From the NCBI GenBank assembly GCA_020639135.1, contig JACKHE010000007.1, positions 62,001 through 126,000 on the forward strand: a DNA stretch of 64,000 nt. Direction: 5' to 3'. Shown piece after piece: positions 35,582 to 44,923 of the stretch (position 1 is the stretch's first letter; each line of letters starts with the position of its first letter). The notes under the pieces are model-generated. The model was not told where the DNA came from, searched no databases, and worked only from the letters and a program-made list of their open reading frames with translations. Origin of the DNA: Phycisphaeraceae bacterium (lineage in GTDB: Bacteria; Planctomycetota; Phycisphaerae; Phycisphaerales; UBA1924). The translations under genes and the position numbers were made by a program.

Positions 35582-37633
35582 ATGCCCAGGCGCCGTGACC
35601 ACTCGCCACGAATCCTCGCACTGACCGCGACCACCGCGTTGTGGGGGCTGCACGCCCCGACCGCTGCGCTGGCGCAGGACAACTACGTGGCGGAGGCGAA
35701 CCAGATCCACCGGCCCGGCGCCGGTCAGCAGGACGCCGCCGAACCGCTGCTCAAGGCGCTGGGAAGCATGGACGCCCCCCCGGCGTCGATCCCCGACGCG
35801 CCGACAGCGCTGCTGATGCGTCCCGGCGACGACGGCTGGGACGAGGCGCTGGCCTGGGCGACGGCGCCGAACCAGCGCGCTGTGCTTTCGACGCTCCGCG
35901 AGGTCACGAACCCCGGAGATCCGCACGTCTTCTCGCTGCCGTACGGGCTGGACAACACACCCCCGGCGCTCGCCGACACGGGGCTGGCAATCGACCTGGG
36001 CGAGCCACCGCTGCTGGCCGGGGCGAACTTCGTCTATCTCGACGCGCTCGACGAGCTCTTTGCGCTGGTCAGCATCGACGCGGCGCGGCTTGCGGAGGAC
36101 AACGACGGTGAGGCGGCGTACCGGCTGATCCAGTGGATCCGCCTGGCCCGCATGGTGGCGGATCAGCCCATGTCCGTCGAGAAGAGCTGGGCGATTCACT
36201 CGATGCGGCTGGGCGTGATGCGGCTGCTGGACGTCTTCGCGCTGCACCCCGAGCTGATGGACGAGCGCGAGATCGTCCGGCTCGTGCGCGAACTGTCCGA
36301 GGACGAGATCCGCGTCGAACGGATCCTCCCGCCCTCCGGCGACCGCACGGCCATGGAGGAGCTCGTCGCCGCGACGTACACCGAGCGCCGGGGCCCCAAC
36401 CCCGCGACGTTCGGCCCCGTCCTGGCGCGGCTGATGAGCGGCGGCCAGCCCCTGGGGCTCTTCGGCGAGGCGTCGTACTTCCAGCAGGTCGCCCGGCAGC
36501 AGGCGAACTGGTTCGACACCACCGAGAAGGTCGAGGCGATCTACAACGACTGGGAAGCGCGCTGGTCCGTCCCGCAGTACGAGTACATCTGGACGCAGCA
36601 GATGGAGCGGCGGCTGATCGACCCCGCGCGGTACACACTCATCGAGCACTTCTCTCCGGACCTGTACCCGATGATCCAGGACCGCCTCGCGCTCCGCGCC
36701 GATCTCGCCGGTGCGCGCATGGCGATCAGCGTCATCGGATACCGACGGGGCAAGGGCGTCTGGCCGTCGGACCTGGCCGCGATCCGGCCGACGTTTGTGG
36801 ACAACATCGACACGGATCCCTACGACGACGGCGGCGACCGCAACATCAAGCAGTTCGAGATCCTGGAGTACTTCGTCCCGATCCGGGACCAGAAGTTCGG
36901 GCCCCGCGAGGACCCGCACCCACACCGGATCCGCGTGTACCGCGCGGGCGGCATCTTCGCGGGGCTGGAATCCCAGCCGGTGGCGATCGACCGGGACGCG
37001 GTGGACGGGGCGATCGGCGTCTTCATGGCGACACTCTCGTCCCAGTCCCGAAACGCCTTCGAGGGCGTCTTCGACCAGATCGCACAGGGGTTCATCGAGC
37101 TGGGCCTGACCCGGGCCAACTACGGCGACAAGGTCCGCGGCGACACCGATGGCAAGATCAAGGCCATGCTCGTCCCCGCGCAGACCTCGGCCCTGATGCA
37201 GGACGTCGCGACCCGCGCCGGGGTCCCGTCGGAGCTCTCCGATGAGGACTACCAGGACGTGATGCTCGAGGAGCTCCGCGTCCTCTTCGACAACAACGAC
37301 TTCACGGCCGGGCTCGGGATCGTCCGCCGGGGCGAGCGGCTCTCACCCGAGGTCGCTCAGGCGGGGCTCCGCGCCGTGCTCGAAGCGGGGGCGCAGTCGA
37401 TGATCACGCTGGTGCGCAAGCTCCAGCCCTCCTCCTTCGGCCCCGACCACTTCGACATCGAGCTCGACGATCACAACTTCGTCATCTTCGCCAGGGGCAT
37501 CGACCGCCGCGCCGACTGGGCGCGAGAGGTCGGGCCCGGAGCCGCGGATTACCTGATCTGGCCGCCGGTCCTGACGCTGCTGCGATCCGAGCTCCGGGGC
37601 GAGAGGCCGATGGCGGCGTGGGACAACGACTGA
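35582..37633 (+). CDS. large secreted protein of unknown function
   Basis: The product has 683 residues with an N-terminal signal (RILALTATTALWGLHAPTAALAQ). The body is largely helical and acidic, with no catalytic motif recognised. The segment ARMAISVIGYRRGKGVWPSDLAAIRPTF followed by DPYDDGG resembles the C-terminal part of GspG-like pseudopilins, as seen in several planctomycete secreted proteins. It is about 115 bases upstream of trxB and separated from it by a hairpin. Expression may start shortly before the CTAGCA at about 35516, which lies 60 bases upstream. Confidence 0.75.
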   Translation: MPRRRDHSPRILALTATTALWGLHAPTAALAQDNYVAEANQIHRPGAGQQDAAEPLLKALGSMDAPPASIPDAPTALLMRPGDDGWDEALAWATAPNQRAVLSTLREVTNPGDPHVFSLPYGLDNTPPALADTGLAIDLGEPPLLAGANFVYLDALDELFALVSIDAARLAEDNDGEAAYRLIQWIRLARMVADQPMSVEKSWAIHSMRLGVMRLLDVFALHPELMDEREIVRLVRELSEDEIRVERILPPSGDRTAMEELVAATYTERRGPNPATFGPVLARLMSGGQPLGLFGEASYFQQVARQQANWFDTTEKVEAIYNDWEARWSVPQYEYIWTQQMERRLIDPARYTLIEHFSPDLYPMIQDRLALRADLAGARMAISVIGYRRGKGVWPSDLAAIRPTFVDNIDTDPYDDGGDRNIKQFEILEYFVPIRDQKFGPREDPHPHRIRVYRAGGIFAGLESQPVAIDRDAVDGAIGVFMATLSSQSRNAFEGVFDQIAQGFIELGLTRANYGDKVRGDTDGKIKAMLVPAQTSALMQDVATRAGVPSELSDEDYQDVMLEELRVLFDNNDFTAGLGIVRRGERLSPEVAQAGLRAVLEAGAQSMITLVRKLQPSSFGPDHFDIELDDHNFVIFARGIDRRADWAREVGPGAADYLIWPPVLTLLRSELRGERPMAAWDND

Positions 37634-37690
37634 TCGGGGCGCGGCGGCCCATCGCGGCAACCTCCATCGGAGCGCCGGCATCCAATCGGG

Positions 37691-37711
37691 CCGGATCCGC
37701 GCCGGATCCGG
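37691..37711 (+). terminator. 8-bp perfect hairpin without T-run
   Basis: Arms CCGGATCC and GGATCCGG around GCGCC, 58 bases after the secreted-protein gene and 37 before trxB. It can also be read as an 11-base near-perfect tandem repeat. It could end transcription or act in the trxB leader. Confidence 0.4.
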
Positions 37712-37747
37712 AATAGCAACGCATCTCCATAGGGATATTGACCTGGC

Positions 37748-38734
37748 ATGACCGATTCCACCGCCACGACAGAGCAGGTCGTCATCATCGGCTCGGGCCC
37801 CGCCGGCTGGACCGCCGCGATCTACGCCGCCAGGGCGCAGCTCAACCCGGTCTGCTACATCGGCGTCCCCAAGCAGGACCCCGGCCCGATCCTCCCGGGC
37901 GGGCAGCTCATGCTCACCACCGAGGTCGAGAACTACCCCGGGTTCCCCGACGGCGTCACGGGCCCCGAGATGATGGCCATGATCCAGAAGCAGGCCGAGC
38001 GTTTCGGCACGCGCGTCTTCGGCGAGGACATCGTCCGGTGTGACTTCTCATCGCACCCCTTCACGCTGCACACCAGCGGCGGGAAGCAGGTCAGGGCGAA
38101 GGCCGTCATCATCGCCACCGGCGCCACGGCGAACTGGCTCAACCAGGAGAACGAGCAGCGTCTGGCCAGGTCCGGCGGCGGCGTCTCCGCCTGCGCCGTC
38201 TGCGACGGCGCCCTGCCGGCCTTCCGCGACCAGCCGCTGGGCGTCGTGGGAGGCGGCGACACCGCGATGGAGGAGGCGACGTACCTGACCAAGTTCGCTT
38301 CCACCGTGTACGTCATCCACCGCCGCGACGAGCTCCGCGCCAGCAAGATCATGGCCGATCGCTTCATGGGCCATCCCAACGCGAAGGTCCTCTGGAACAA
38401 GGTCGTCACGGAAGTCCGGGGCGACGACAAGATCACCGGCGTCGAGCTCGAGGACACCGTCACCGGCGAGCGTTCAACGCTTGAGCTGGCGGGGCTCTTC
38501 ATCGCGATCGGGCACACGCCGACGACCAGGTTCCTCCAGGGCAGCGGTGTTGACCTCGACGAGGACGGCTATATCCGACTCAACTCTCGATCCAGCGCGA
38601 CGAACATCCCCGGCGTCTTCGCCGCTGGGGACGTCGCCGATCACGAGTACCGTCAGGCGATCACCGCCGCCGGCATGGGCTGCCAGGCCGCGCTCGACGC
38701 CGAGCGCTGGCTCGCCGCGCAGGGGCACGGCTGA
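37748..38734 (+). CDS. trxB: thioredoxin reductase
   Basis: FAD- and NADPH-dependent reductase of thioredoxin. FAD site IIGSGPAGWTAAIYAARA, redox-active CAVC in SACAVCDGALP, NADPH loop VGGGDTAMEEATYLT, and the C-terminal FAD segment GVFAAGDVADHEYRQAITAAGMGC are all present. Length is 328 residues. It converges with the antiporter gene, with a single base between stops. The thioredoxin gene is not in the window. Confidence 0.96.
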   Translation: MTDSTATTEQVVIIGSGPAGWTAAIYAARAQLNPVCYIGVPKQDPGPILPGGQLMLTTEVENYPGFPDGVTGPEMMAMIQKQAERFGTRVFGEDIVRCDFSSHPFTLHTSGGKQVRAKAVIIATGATANWLNQENEQRLARSGGGVSACAVCDGALPAFRDQPLGVVGGGDTAMEEATYLTKFASTVYVIHRRDELRASKIMADRFMGHPNAKVLWNKVVTEVRGDDKITGVELEDTVTGERSTLELAGLFIAIGHTPTTRFLQGSGVDLDEDGYIRLNSRSSATNIPGVFAAGDVADHEYRQAITAAGMGCQAALDAERWLAAQGHG

Positions 38735-38735
38735 T

Positions 38736-40532
38736 TCACGGTTTCGGGTTCTCGCCCGCGGGCCCCGCGCCGGCGCCGGCGCGGGGGTCGCGCAAGCGCT
38801 CCAGCACGGCGCGCTGCATCGCCTGCGCCGTCGCCAGCTCGTCGATGACGACCTTGTCGGCGCCCTCGCCCCGCGCGACGTTCGCGTTGGATGACACGCC
38901 CATGCGCAGCGCGATATAGAGATCCGCCGACATCTTCCTCGCCATCGCGCAGGCGCGCATCGATGCCTCGTCGTCGGGGATCGTCAGCGCCAGAGCCTCG
39001 GCTTCGAGCAACCCCGCGGATTCCAGCACGCCGGGGTTGCCGATGTCCCCGAAGATGATCCGCCGCCCCAGCTTCGATTGTGTGCGCACCGTCTGAGGGT
39101 TCATCTCGATGATCGAGTAGGGGACCGAGAGCTTGTCAAGCTCCTCCGCGACGGCGCGGCCCACGGGGCCGAACCCGCCGATCACGACGCGCGCCCGCAC
39201 CCCCTCGTGCTGCGCCTCCTGGAGCCCGCTGCCGCCGGAACGCGCCCAGGGCGCCGAGGGGAACCCGCGCGCTTTCGGCGCCAGCGCTCGCCCCAGCGCG
39301 AGCATCGTCGGCGTGAGGATGAGCGTCAGCACGACGACCGCGGTCGCCATGTGCAGCCACCGGTCCGAGAGCAGCCCGGTCTCGTGCGCGGACTGCAGCA
39401 GGACGATCGAGAACTCGCCGCCCTGAGAGAGACCGACCCCGACGGCGACCGCCACGGAGGCCGAGACGCCGAAGAGCCACGTCGCCGCCGCGATCCCGAC
39501 GGACTTGAGCGCGATGCACACCGCCGTGGCGATGAGCACCTGGGGCCACACCGGCGCCAGCGCGGCGGGGTCCACCGTCATGCCGATCGTTGTGAAAAAG
39601 ACGGCGATGAACAGATCGCGCGCCGGCCCGATCTGTCCCGAGAGCTGATGCCGGAATGGAGTCGAACTGAGCAGAAACCCCGCGAGGAAGGCGCCGAGCT
39701 CCTCCGGGAAGCCCAGCTCGTGCATCGCCACGGACGCGGCGATGGCGATCGCCACCGAGAGGACGATCAGCACCTCCGTCGATTTCGACCGCGCCGCCTC
39801 CTTGAGCAGCCGCGGCAGCCCCAGGTGCCCGACAACGATCAGACCCGTGACGCCGGCGATGCGGATGCCCGCGGCCGAGAGCAGGTCCAGCGCCGTGTCC
39901 TCGTCCGTCAGCGCCCCCGCGCCCATCCCACCGTCACGCCACATCACGATCGCCGGCAGCGCCGCGAGCATCGCGACCACCGCCAGGTCCTGCAGCACCA
40001 GCACGGCGACGCTGACGCGCCCCGTCGGCTGGTGCAGCTCACGCCGATCCGCGAGCACGCGAAGGGCCACCGCCGTCGAGGAGAGGCTCAGCGCCATCGC
40101 CACAACGAGCGACTCGGCGGCGCCGTACCCGAACGCCCGGCAGGCGAGCATCCCGATCACCACGCACAGGATCACCGAGGCGACGCCCCCCCCCACGAGC
40201 TTGACGATGTTGTGCCGCAGCGAGGCGAGATCGAGGTGGAGCCCGATCCCGAACATGAGCAGGATGATGGCGAGACGCCCGATGGATTCGAGCGACTGGG
40301 GGTCGCGGACGAGCCCCAGGATCCCGGGGCCGACGAGCGCGCCGGCGATGAGATACGCCGGGATCACCGCGATCCGGGCCCGCTGCGCCGCCAGCGCCAC
40401 CAGCGAGGCGGTCATCAGCACGACGAGCAGATCGACGACAACCCGCTCCCCGGAGCCCGGCGACGCGGAGGCGAGCGCCGGGACGAGGCCCGGAGTCAGC
40501 TGCGACAACCACGCTGCCGTCAGGGATCCCAT
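38736..40532 (-). CDS. Kef-type cation:proton antiporter with TrkA-N domain
   Basis: The product has 598 residues: about 12 membrane helices of the CPA2 family (GALVGPGILG, LLMFGIGLHLDLASL, SLSSTAVALRVLADR, GAFLAGFLLSSTPFRHQL) followed by a cytosolic RCK/TrkA-N domain (VVIGGFGPVGRAVAEEL) that binds NAD(H). This is KefB/KefC or YbaL architecture for potassium or sodium efflux under electrophile or pH stress. ATG 40532 (MGSLTAAWL) is preferred over the frame opening 20 codons upstream, which would run into the divergent gene's region. Confidence 0.92.
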   Translation of the reverse strand: MGSLTAAWLSQLTPGLVPALASASPGSGERVVVDLLVVLMTASLVALAAQRARIAVIPAYLIAGALVGPGILGLVRDPQSLESIGRLAIILLMFGIGLHLDLASLRHNIVKLVGGGVASVILCVVIGMLACRAFGYGAAESLVVAMALSLSSTAVALRVLADRRELHQPTGRVSVAVLVLQDLAVVAMLAALPAIVMWRDGGMGAGALTDEDTALDLLSAAGIRIAGVTGLIVVGHLGLPRLLKEAARSKSTEVLIVLSVAIAIAASVAMHELGFPEELGAFLAGFLLSSTPFRHQLSGQIGPARDLFIAVFFTTIGMTVDPAALAPVWPQVLIATAVCIALKSVGIAAATWLFGVSASVAVAVGVGLSQGGEFSIVLLQSAHETGLLSDRWLHMATAVVVLTLILTPTMLALGRALAPKARGFPSAPWARSGGSGLQEAQHEGVRARVVIGGFGPVGRAVAEELDKLSVPYSIIEMNPQTVRTQSKLGRRIIFGDIGNPGVLESAGLLEAEALALTIPDDEASMRACAMARKMSADLYIALRMGVSSNANVARGEGADKVVIDELATAQAMQRAVLERLRDPRAGAGAGPAGENPKP

Positions 40533-40555
40533 TGTTCGATACTGTATCGGGCCAC

Positions 40556-41299
40556 ATGATCGGCGCCCTGCCACAACTGGCGATGTCCACACTCGGTGTC
40601 CCGGCGTCGCACGCGCCGCGCAAGCTGATTGAGCGCGCCGCCGCCGAAGGGTTCCGCGCCGTGCTGCTCGACACCGCCAGGCCGGGGATCCGCCCGCGCG
40701 ACCTGGACCGCTCCGCCCGGCGGGGGCTCGCGTCGCTGCTGCGCCGGCTCGAGCTGACCCTGGCCGGGGCGGAGTTGTGGATACCGCCGGAGCATTTCGC
40801 GTCCCCGGAGCACTGCGACCGCGCCGTCGCCGCGGCGCAGGGGGCGATCGACCTGCTCGCGGAGTTGTCGGGCCTGATCGCGGCGGACCGGACGCTGACG
40901 CTCACCCTCCCTGCGCAGGGTGCGGAAGAGGCGGCGGACGCCATCTCCGGCGTGGCGCTCCGCGCCGAGGTCGGCATCGCCTGCCCCGACCGGAGCGCCG
41001 GGGGGGGGGAACAGCGGCCGCCGCTGGGCGTCTGCCTCGATCCGATGCTGCTGGAACGGCGGGGGGAGGACGCGATCGCCGTGCTGACGGGGCTGACTCG
41101 GCCCCCGCAGGCGGCGCGGTGGTCGTACCGGGGAAGCCGCCGGGCGCAGTCGCCGGACCCGCTCGCGTATGCTTCGGCGCTGTCGGTCGTCGGATTCTCA
41201 GGGGCGGTCGCGCTGGATCTCCGCGACGCGCCGGACCCGGACCACGACGCCCAACCGGCGCTGGCCGCCTGGCGCCGGGCCGACCCCTTCAGCGACTGA
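40556..41299 (+). CDS. TIM-barrel-like protein (sugar isomerase/endonuclease IV superfamily?), function unknown
   Basis: The product has 247 residues. The start MSTLGVPASHAPRKLIERAAAEGFRAVLLD, with repeated beta-alpha units and a late ALSVVGFSGAVALDLRD strand, resembles xylose-isomerase-like TIM barrels, but the metal-binding residues of that family were not found. It is divergent from the antiporter (24 bases between starts) and followed by dnaJ 22 bases on, so it probably shares a transcript with dnaJ. The assignment is tentative. Confidence 0.6.
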   Translation: MIGALPQLAMSTLGVPASHAPRKLIERAAAEGFRAVLLDTARPGIRPRDLDRSARRGLASLLRRLELTLAGAELWIPPEHFASPEHCDRAVAAAQGAIDLLAELSGLIAADRTLTLTLPAQGAEEAADAISGVALRAEVGIACPDRSAGGGEQRPPLGVCLDPMLLERRGEDAIAVLTGLTRPPQAARWSYRGSRRAQSPDPLAYASALSVVGFSGAVALDLRDAPDPDHDAQPALAAWRRADPFSD

Positions 41300-41321
41300 C
41301 CGAGCGACGAACGGGCCCGCG

Positions 41322-42284
41322 ATGCCAACCACCCAGGACTACTACTCGATCCTCGGCGTCTCCCGCGGCGCCACCGCAGACGAGATCAAGAGCGCGCACC
41401 GCAAGCTCGTCCGCAAGCTGCACCCCGACGTCAACGACGCCCCGGACGCCGAGGAACGCTTCCGCGAGGTGCAGGAGGCGTACGACATCCTCAGCGACGA
41501 GCAGAAGCGCACCCTGTACGACAAGGTCGGGCACGAGGCGTTCACGCGCGGCGCCGTCAACGCCGCCGCGGGGCGCGATCCCACCGACGGCTGGAGCGGC
41601 AGCGGCTTCAACGTGGACCTGGGCGGCGAGGACATCGCCTCGCTCTTCGAGAGCCTCTTCGGGGGCAGCGGGTTCGGCGCCGCGGCGCGCGGCGGCGGCT
41701 CGCCATTCGGCGCCCGGGCGCGCACCCACTCAACACCGCGCCAGGGCAGGGACATCGAACAGGAGATCGACATCACCTTCATGACCGCGCTCCAGGGCGG
41801 CACGGAGGACGTCCGGATTTCCCGGGGCGGCGTCACGAAGACTTACGCCGTGCGCATCCCCAAAGGCGCCGACACCGGGACGAAGCTGCGCATCTCGGGC
41901 GCCGGCGAGCCCGGCGCCGCCGGGGGCAAACCCGGCGACTGCATCGTCAGGCTCAGGGTCGGCAGGCACCCGCTCTACCGGCGCGAGGGGATCGACCTCC
42001 ACCTGGACCTGCCGCTGACCATCGCCGAGGCGACCAGCGGCGCGACGATTAAAACCCCCACGCCGACCGGACCGATCGAGCTGCGTGTTCCTCCGGGGGC
42101 TCCCAGCGGCTCGAAGCTGCGGATCAAGGGCAGGGGGGTGGAGTCGGACAAGGGCGTCAAAGGCGACCTGTACGCGGTGACGAAGATCATCCCCCCCGAG
42201 CACTGCTCCGCCGAGCAGCACGAGCAGCTCCGCGCGATCACGGCCGATCAGCACCCGGTCCGCTCTGGCAAGGACTGGCAGTAG
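41322..42284 (+). CDS. DnaJ-family co-chaperone without zinc finger (CbpA-like)
   Basis: J domain at residues 5-70 with the HPD triad (KLHPDVND), a Gly-rich linker (SLFGGSGFGAAARGGG), then two DnaJ C-terminal substrate domains (DIEQEIDITFMTALQGGTEDV; DLHLDLPLTIAEATSGATIKTPTPTG). The four CxxCxGxG repeats of DnaJ are absent, so it is a class II J protein such as CbpA. It stimulates DnaK. Length is 320 residues. It converges with the SPOR lipoprotein gene. Confidence 0.92.
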   Translation: MPTTQDYYSILGVSRGATADEIKSAHRKLVRKLHPDVNDAPDAEERFREVQEAYDILSDEQKRTLYDKVGHEAFTRGAVNAAAGRDPTDGWSGSGFNVDLGGEDIASLFESLFGGSGFGAAARGGGSPFGARARTHSTPRQGRDIEQEIDITFMTALQGGTEDVRISRGGVTKTYAVRIPKGADTGTKLRISGAGEPGAAGGKPGDCIVRLRVGRHPLYRREGIDLHLDLPLTIAEATSGATIKTPTPTGPIELRVPPGAPSGSKLRIKGRGVESDKGVKGDLYAVTKIIPPEHCSAEQHEQLRAITADQHPVRSGKDWQ

Positions 42285-42290
42285 CCGCGG

Positions 42291-43091
42291 TCAGCCCGCG
42301 GTGTCTTCGGCGCTGGCGAGGGTGATGATCCCGCCGACGCCGGTGCGCAGCTGCGCCGCCCGCGCGTCGCGCTCGGTGTGGAAGTGCCCGACCCGCACGA
42401 GGTACAGCGTCCCACCGCGGTTGTCCTTCCGGGCGAGCACCGTGGGCTCGCCCAGCGTGTCGAGCACCGAGTCCTGCTCGATCCGTCTTCTGGTGCGCTC
42501 GGCGTTGCCGCGGTTGGCGAAGGCGCCGACCTGCAGCGTGAATCCCTCGCCCAGGCGCGACGCGACCAGGGCCTTCACGCCCGGGTCCTTCGCCGATGAC
42601 TGCGCGAGGCGGTACTGCAGGCGAGCCGCCTCGAAGCTGCCCAGGTTGGAATACGCGTCCCCGGCGAAGAGCGCGGCGTGCGCCGAGTCGTCGCCCCGGA
42701 GCTTGCCCGCGGCGCGGGAGAGCAGCTTCGCCGCGGTCCGGTCCTCCCCGTCCTCGAGGGCGATGAGCCCCAGCGCCGCGAGCGCCTTGCCGGCGATCTG
42801 GTCGTCGCTCCGTTCCGTCAACGGGCGCAGCCAGACGCTCGCCTCATCGTTGCGCCCCAGCGCGTGCGCCGAAAGCCCCGCGGTGAGCCTGGCCAGATCA
42901 CGGTCCGGCGCACCGGAATCGCGGACGACGCGTATCGCGTTCACGCTCGCCTGGGTGTACCGGCCCTGCTCGTACTGCTCGACGTACGAGGCGCGCTGCG
43001 CCGTTGATCCGGCGCAGCCGGAACCGAGCAGCAGCGCCGACAGGCAGCCGGCGCCGACGAGCCGCGACCCGATCCGTGATCCTGATGCCAT
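42291..43091 (-). CDS. lipoprotein with TPR-like repeats and C-terminal SPOR domain
   Basis: The product has 266 residues. The signal peptide ends in the lipobox GSGC. Helical repeats (YEQGRYTQASVNAIRVV, ALAALGLIALEDGEDRTAAKLLSRAAG, FAGDAYSNLGSFEAARLQYRLAQ) are TPR-like. The C-terminus (GFTLQVGAFANRGNAERTRRRIEQD...TLYLVRVGHFHTERDARAAQLRT) is a SPOR domain, which binds denuded peptidoglycan. It is probably attached to the outer membrane with a role at the division site or in wall maintenance. Confidence 0.9.
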   Translation of the reverse strand: MASGSRIGSRLVGAGCLSALLLGSGCAGSTAQRASYVEQYEQGRYTQASVNAIRVVRDSGAPDRDLARLTAGLSAHALGRNDEASVWLRPLTERSDDQIAGKALAALGLIALEDGEDRTAAKLLSRAAGKLRGDDSAHAALFAGDAYSNLGSFEAARLQYRLAQSSAKDPGVKALVASRLGEGFTLQVGAFANRGNAERTRRRIEQDSVLDTLGEPTVLARKDNRGGTLYLVRVGHFHTERDARAAQLRTGVGGIITLASAEDTAG

Positions 43092-43202
43092 GAATCCGCT
43101 CCTGCCGCCGGCGCACGGTATCCTTGCGCCCGGCGATGCCGAGCGTATCGGCCTTTCGCCACCGAGCCCTGCAACACCGCCTCAACGGAGCGGAACCCCG
43201 AC

Positions 43203-44714
43203 TTGAGCGTCCACTGGCCCATCCTCCGCTCGCTGGCGAGATCACCGCTGCGGGTCCGCGTCATCGACGAACAGCGGAGCTGGACCGGGGCGTCGATGCT
43301 CTACGCGGCATTCCGCCTCGCCGACGAGATCGAGCGGCGGAGCACGAGCGATCACGTCGCCCTGCTGCTGCCGACCGCAGGGGTGTTCCCGGTCGCCGCG
43401 CTGGCGTCGTGGATCCTGGGCAGGGCCGTCGTGCCGCTGAACTACCTGCTGGCGCGGGACGAGCTGGAATACGTCGTCCGGCACTGCGACGCCGACACCA
43501 TCGTCACCGTCGGGCCAATGCTCGAGTTCATGGGCTACGAGCCCGGGGGCGCCGGCATCCTCCGGCTCGACGACATCAACTTCCGTCAGCCGCCCTCGCC
43601 ACGGTGGCCCGAATCGGCGGGTGATTCGGAGCTGGCGGCGATCCTCTACACCTCCGGCACCAGCGGGAACCCCAAGGGGGTCATGCTCACGCACGGCAAC
43701 CTCTCGGCGAACATCCGGCAGGTCGTCGAACGGATCGAGTTCACGCCGCGCGACACGCTGCTGGGCACGCTCCCGCTCTTCCACAGCTTCGGGTTCACGG
43801 TGCTGACGCTCGTGCCGCTCACGGTCGGCTGCCGGATCGTGTATGTCCCGAGGTTCATTCCGCAGCGGATCGTGCGCACGATCCGCGAGCACCGCCCGAC
43901 GATCATGCTGGGCATCGCGACGATGTTCTCGGCGCTGCTGAAACTCAGGGACGCCGGCGCCGAGGACTTCGCGTCGCTGCGCCTCGTCGTCGCCGGTGGG
44001 GAGGCGCTGCCCGACGCGATCTTCGAGCCCTTCCGCGAGCGCTTCGGCGTGACGATCTGCGAGGGCTACGGCCTGACGGAGACCTCGCCGGTGACGCACT
44101 GCGCGCTCCCCGATGATTACGTCCGGGGGACCGTCGGGAGGAGCTTCCCCAGCGTCGAGACCCGGATCATCGACCCCGAGACGGAGCGTCACCAGCCGGC
44201 CGGCGCCCCGGGGGAGATCCGCCTCAAGGGCCCCAACGTCATGGGGGGGTACTACAAGGCGCCGCGCGAGACGCGCGAGGCGTTTGATGAGCGCGGCTAC
44301 TTCCGCACCGGCGACATCGGGAAGGTGGACGAGTCGGACCGCCTCGCGATCACCGGGCGCCTGAAGGAAATGCTCATCATCGGGGGCGAGAACGTCTTCC
44401 CCCGCGAGATCGAGGCGGTGCTCGAGGAGCACGAGGCCGTGGCGCTGGCGGGGGTGATCGGCGTCCCCGATCCGCAGCGCGGCGAGGTCCCCGCGGCGTT
44501 CGTGGAGCTCGCCGAGGACAAGTCAGCGACGGCGGATGAGCTGCGCGCCTGGTGCCGGGACCGCCTGGCGCCTTTCAAGACGCCAAAGTCCGTGCGCATC
44601 GTCGAGCAGCTCCCGAGGACGGCGACGGGGAAGATCCTGCGGCGGGGGCTGAAGCCGCTGCTCGAGGAGGGCGCCGGCGAGACCGGTTCGCCAACGACAA
44701 ACGCCCAAACCTGA
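43203..44714 (+). CDS. AMP-dependent acyl-CoA/acyl-ACP synthetase
   Basis: The product has 503 residues. The motif ILYTSGTSGNPKGVMLTHGN, then CEGYGLTETSPV, FRTGDIG, GRLKEMLIIGGENVFPREIE and the catalytic lysine in TATGKILRR define the superfamily. The N-terminus is shorter than in FadD, and the core resembles the synthetase half of Aas, so it may recycle fatty acids to acyl-ACP or lipids. The start is a TTG at 43203 with GGAG upstream; no ATG lies nearby. A tRNA-Leu terminator on the opposite strand overlaps its last codons. Confidence 0.9.
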   Translation: MSVHWPILRSLARSPLRVRVIDEQRSWTGASMLYAAFRLADEIERRSTSDHVALLLPTAGVFPVAALASWILGRAVVPLNYLLARDELEYVVRHCDADTIVTVGPMLEFMGYEPGGAGILRLDDINFRQPPSPRWPESAGDSELAAILYTSGTSGNPKGVMLTHGNLSANIRQVVERIEFTPRDTLLGTLPLFHSFGFTVLTLVPLTVGCRIVYVPRFIPQRIVRTIREHRPTIMLGIATMFSALLKLRDAGAEDFASLRLVVAGGEALPDAIFEPFRERFGVTICEGYGLTETSPVTHCALPDDYVRGTVGRSFPSVETRIIDPETERHQPAGAPGEIRLKGPNVMGGYYKAPRETREAFDERGYFRTGDIGKVDESDRLAITGRLKEMLIIGGENVFPREIEAVLEEHEAVALAGVIGVPDPQRGEVPAAFVELAEDKSATADELRAWCRDRLAPFKTPKSVRIVEQLPRTATGKILRRGLKPLLEEGAGETGSPTTNAQT

Positions 44715-44727
44715 TCGGCTTGGGCGT
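44701..44727 (-). terminator. terminator of tRNA-Leu(GAG)
   Basis: Perfect arms ACGCCCAA and TTGGGCGT with an 11-base loop; on the minus strand the stem is followed by TTGTC, a short T-rich stretch. It lies 19 bases past the 3' end of the minus-strand tRNA and overlaps the end of the convergent acyl-CoA synthetase gene. Confidence 0.6.
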
Positions 44728-44746
44728 CTCGTCGGAACTTCTCGAA

Positions 44747-44830
44747 TGCCCGGGAGAGGACTCGAACCTCCACCCCGTTACCAGGACTACCACCTCAAGG
44801 TAGCGCGTCTGCCAATTCCGCCACCCGGGC
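44747..44830 (-). tRNA. tRNA-Leu (anticodon GAG)
   Basis: An 84-base class II tRNA. Acceptor arms GCCCGGG/CCCGGGC, anticodon stem CTACC/GGTAG with loop TTGAGGT giving GAG (complement of 44794-44796), a long variable arm (TCCTGGTAACGGGGT) and T arm GGAGG/CCTCT with TTCGAGT. The 3' CCA is not encoded. It converges on the acyl-CoA synthetase gene. Confidence 0.95.
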
Positions 44831-44923
44831 TGATTCGCGCCCGGATCACCCCTGAGGGCCGCCGAGCGAGGGGCCAGTATAGAGCCGGGGATCGGCATGT
44901 CGAGCCGCCGACCCGGACCGCGC

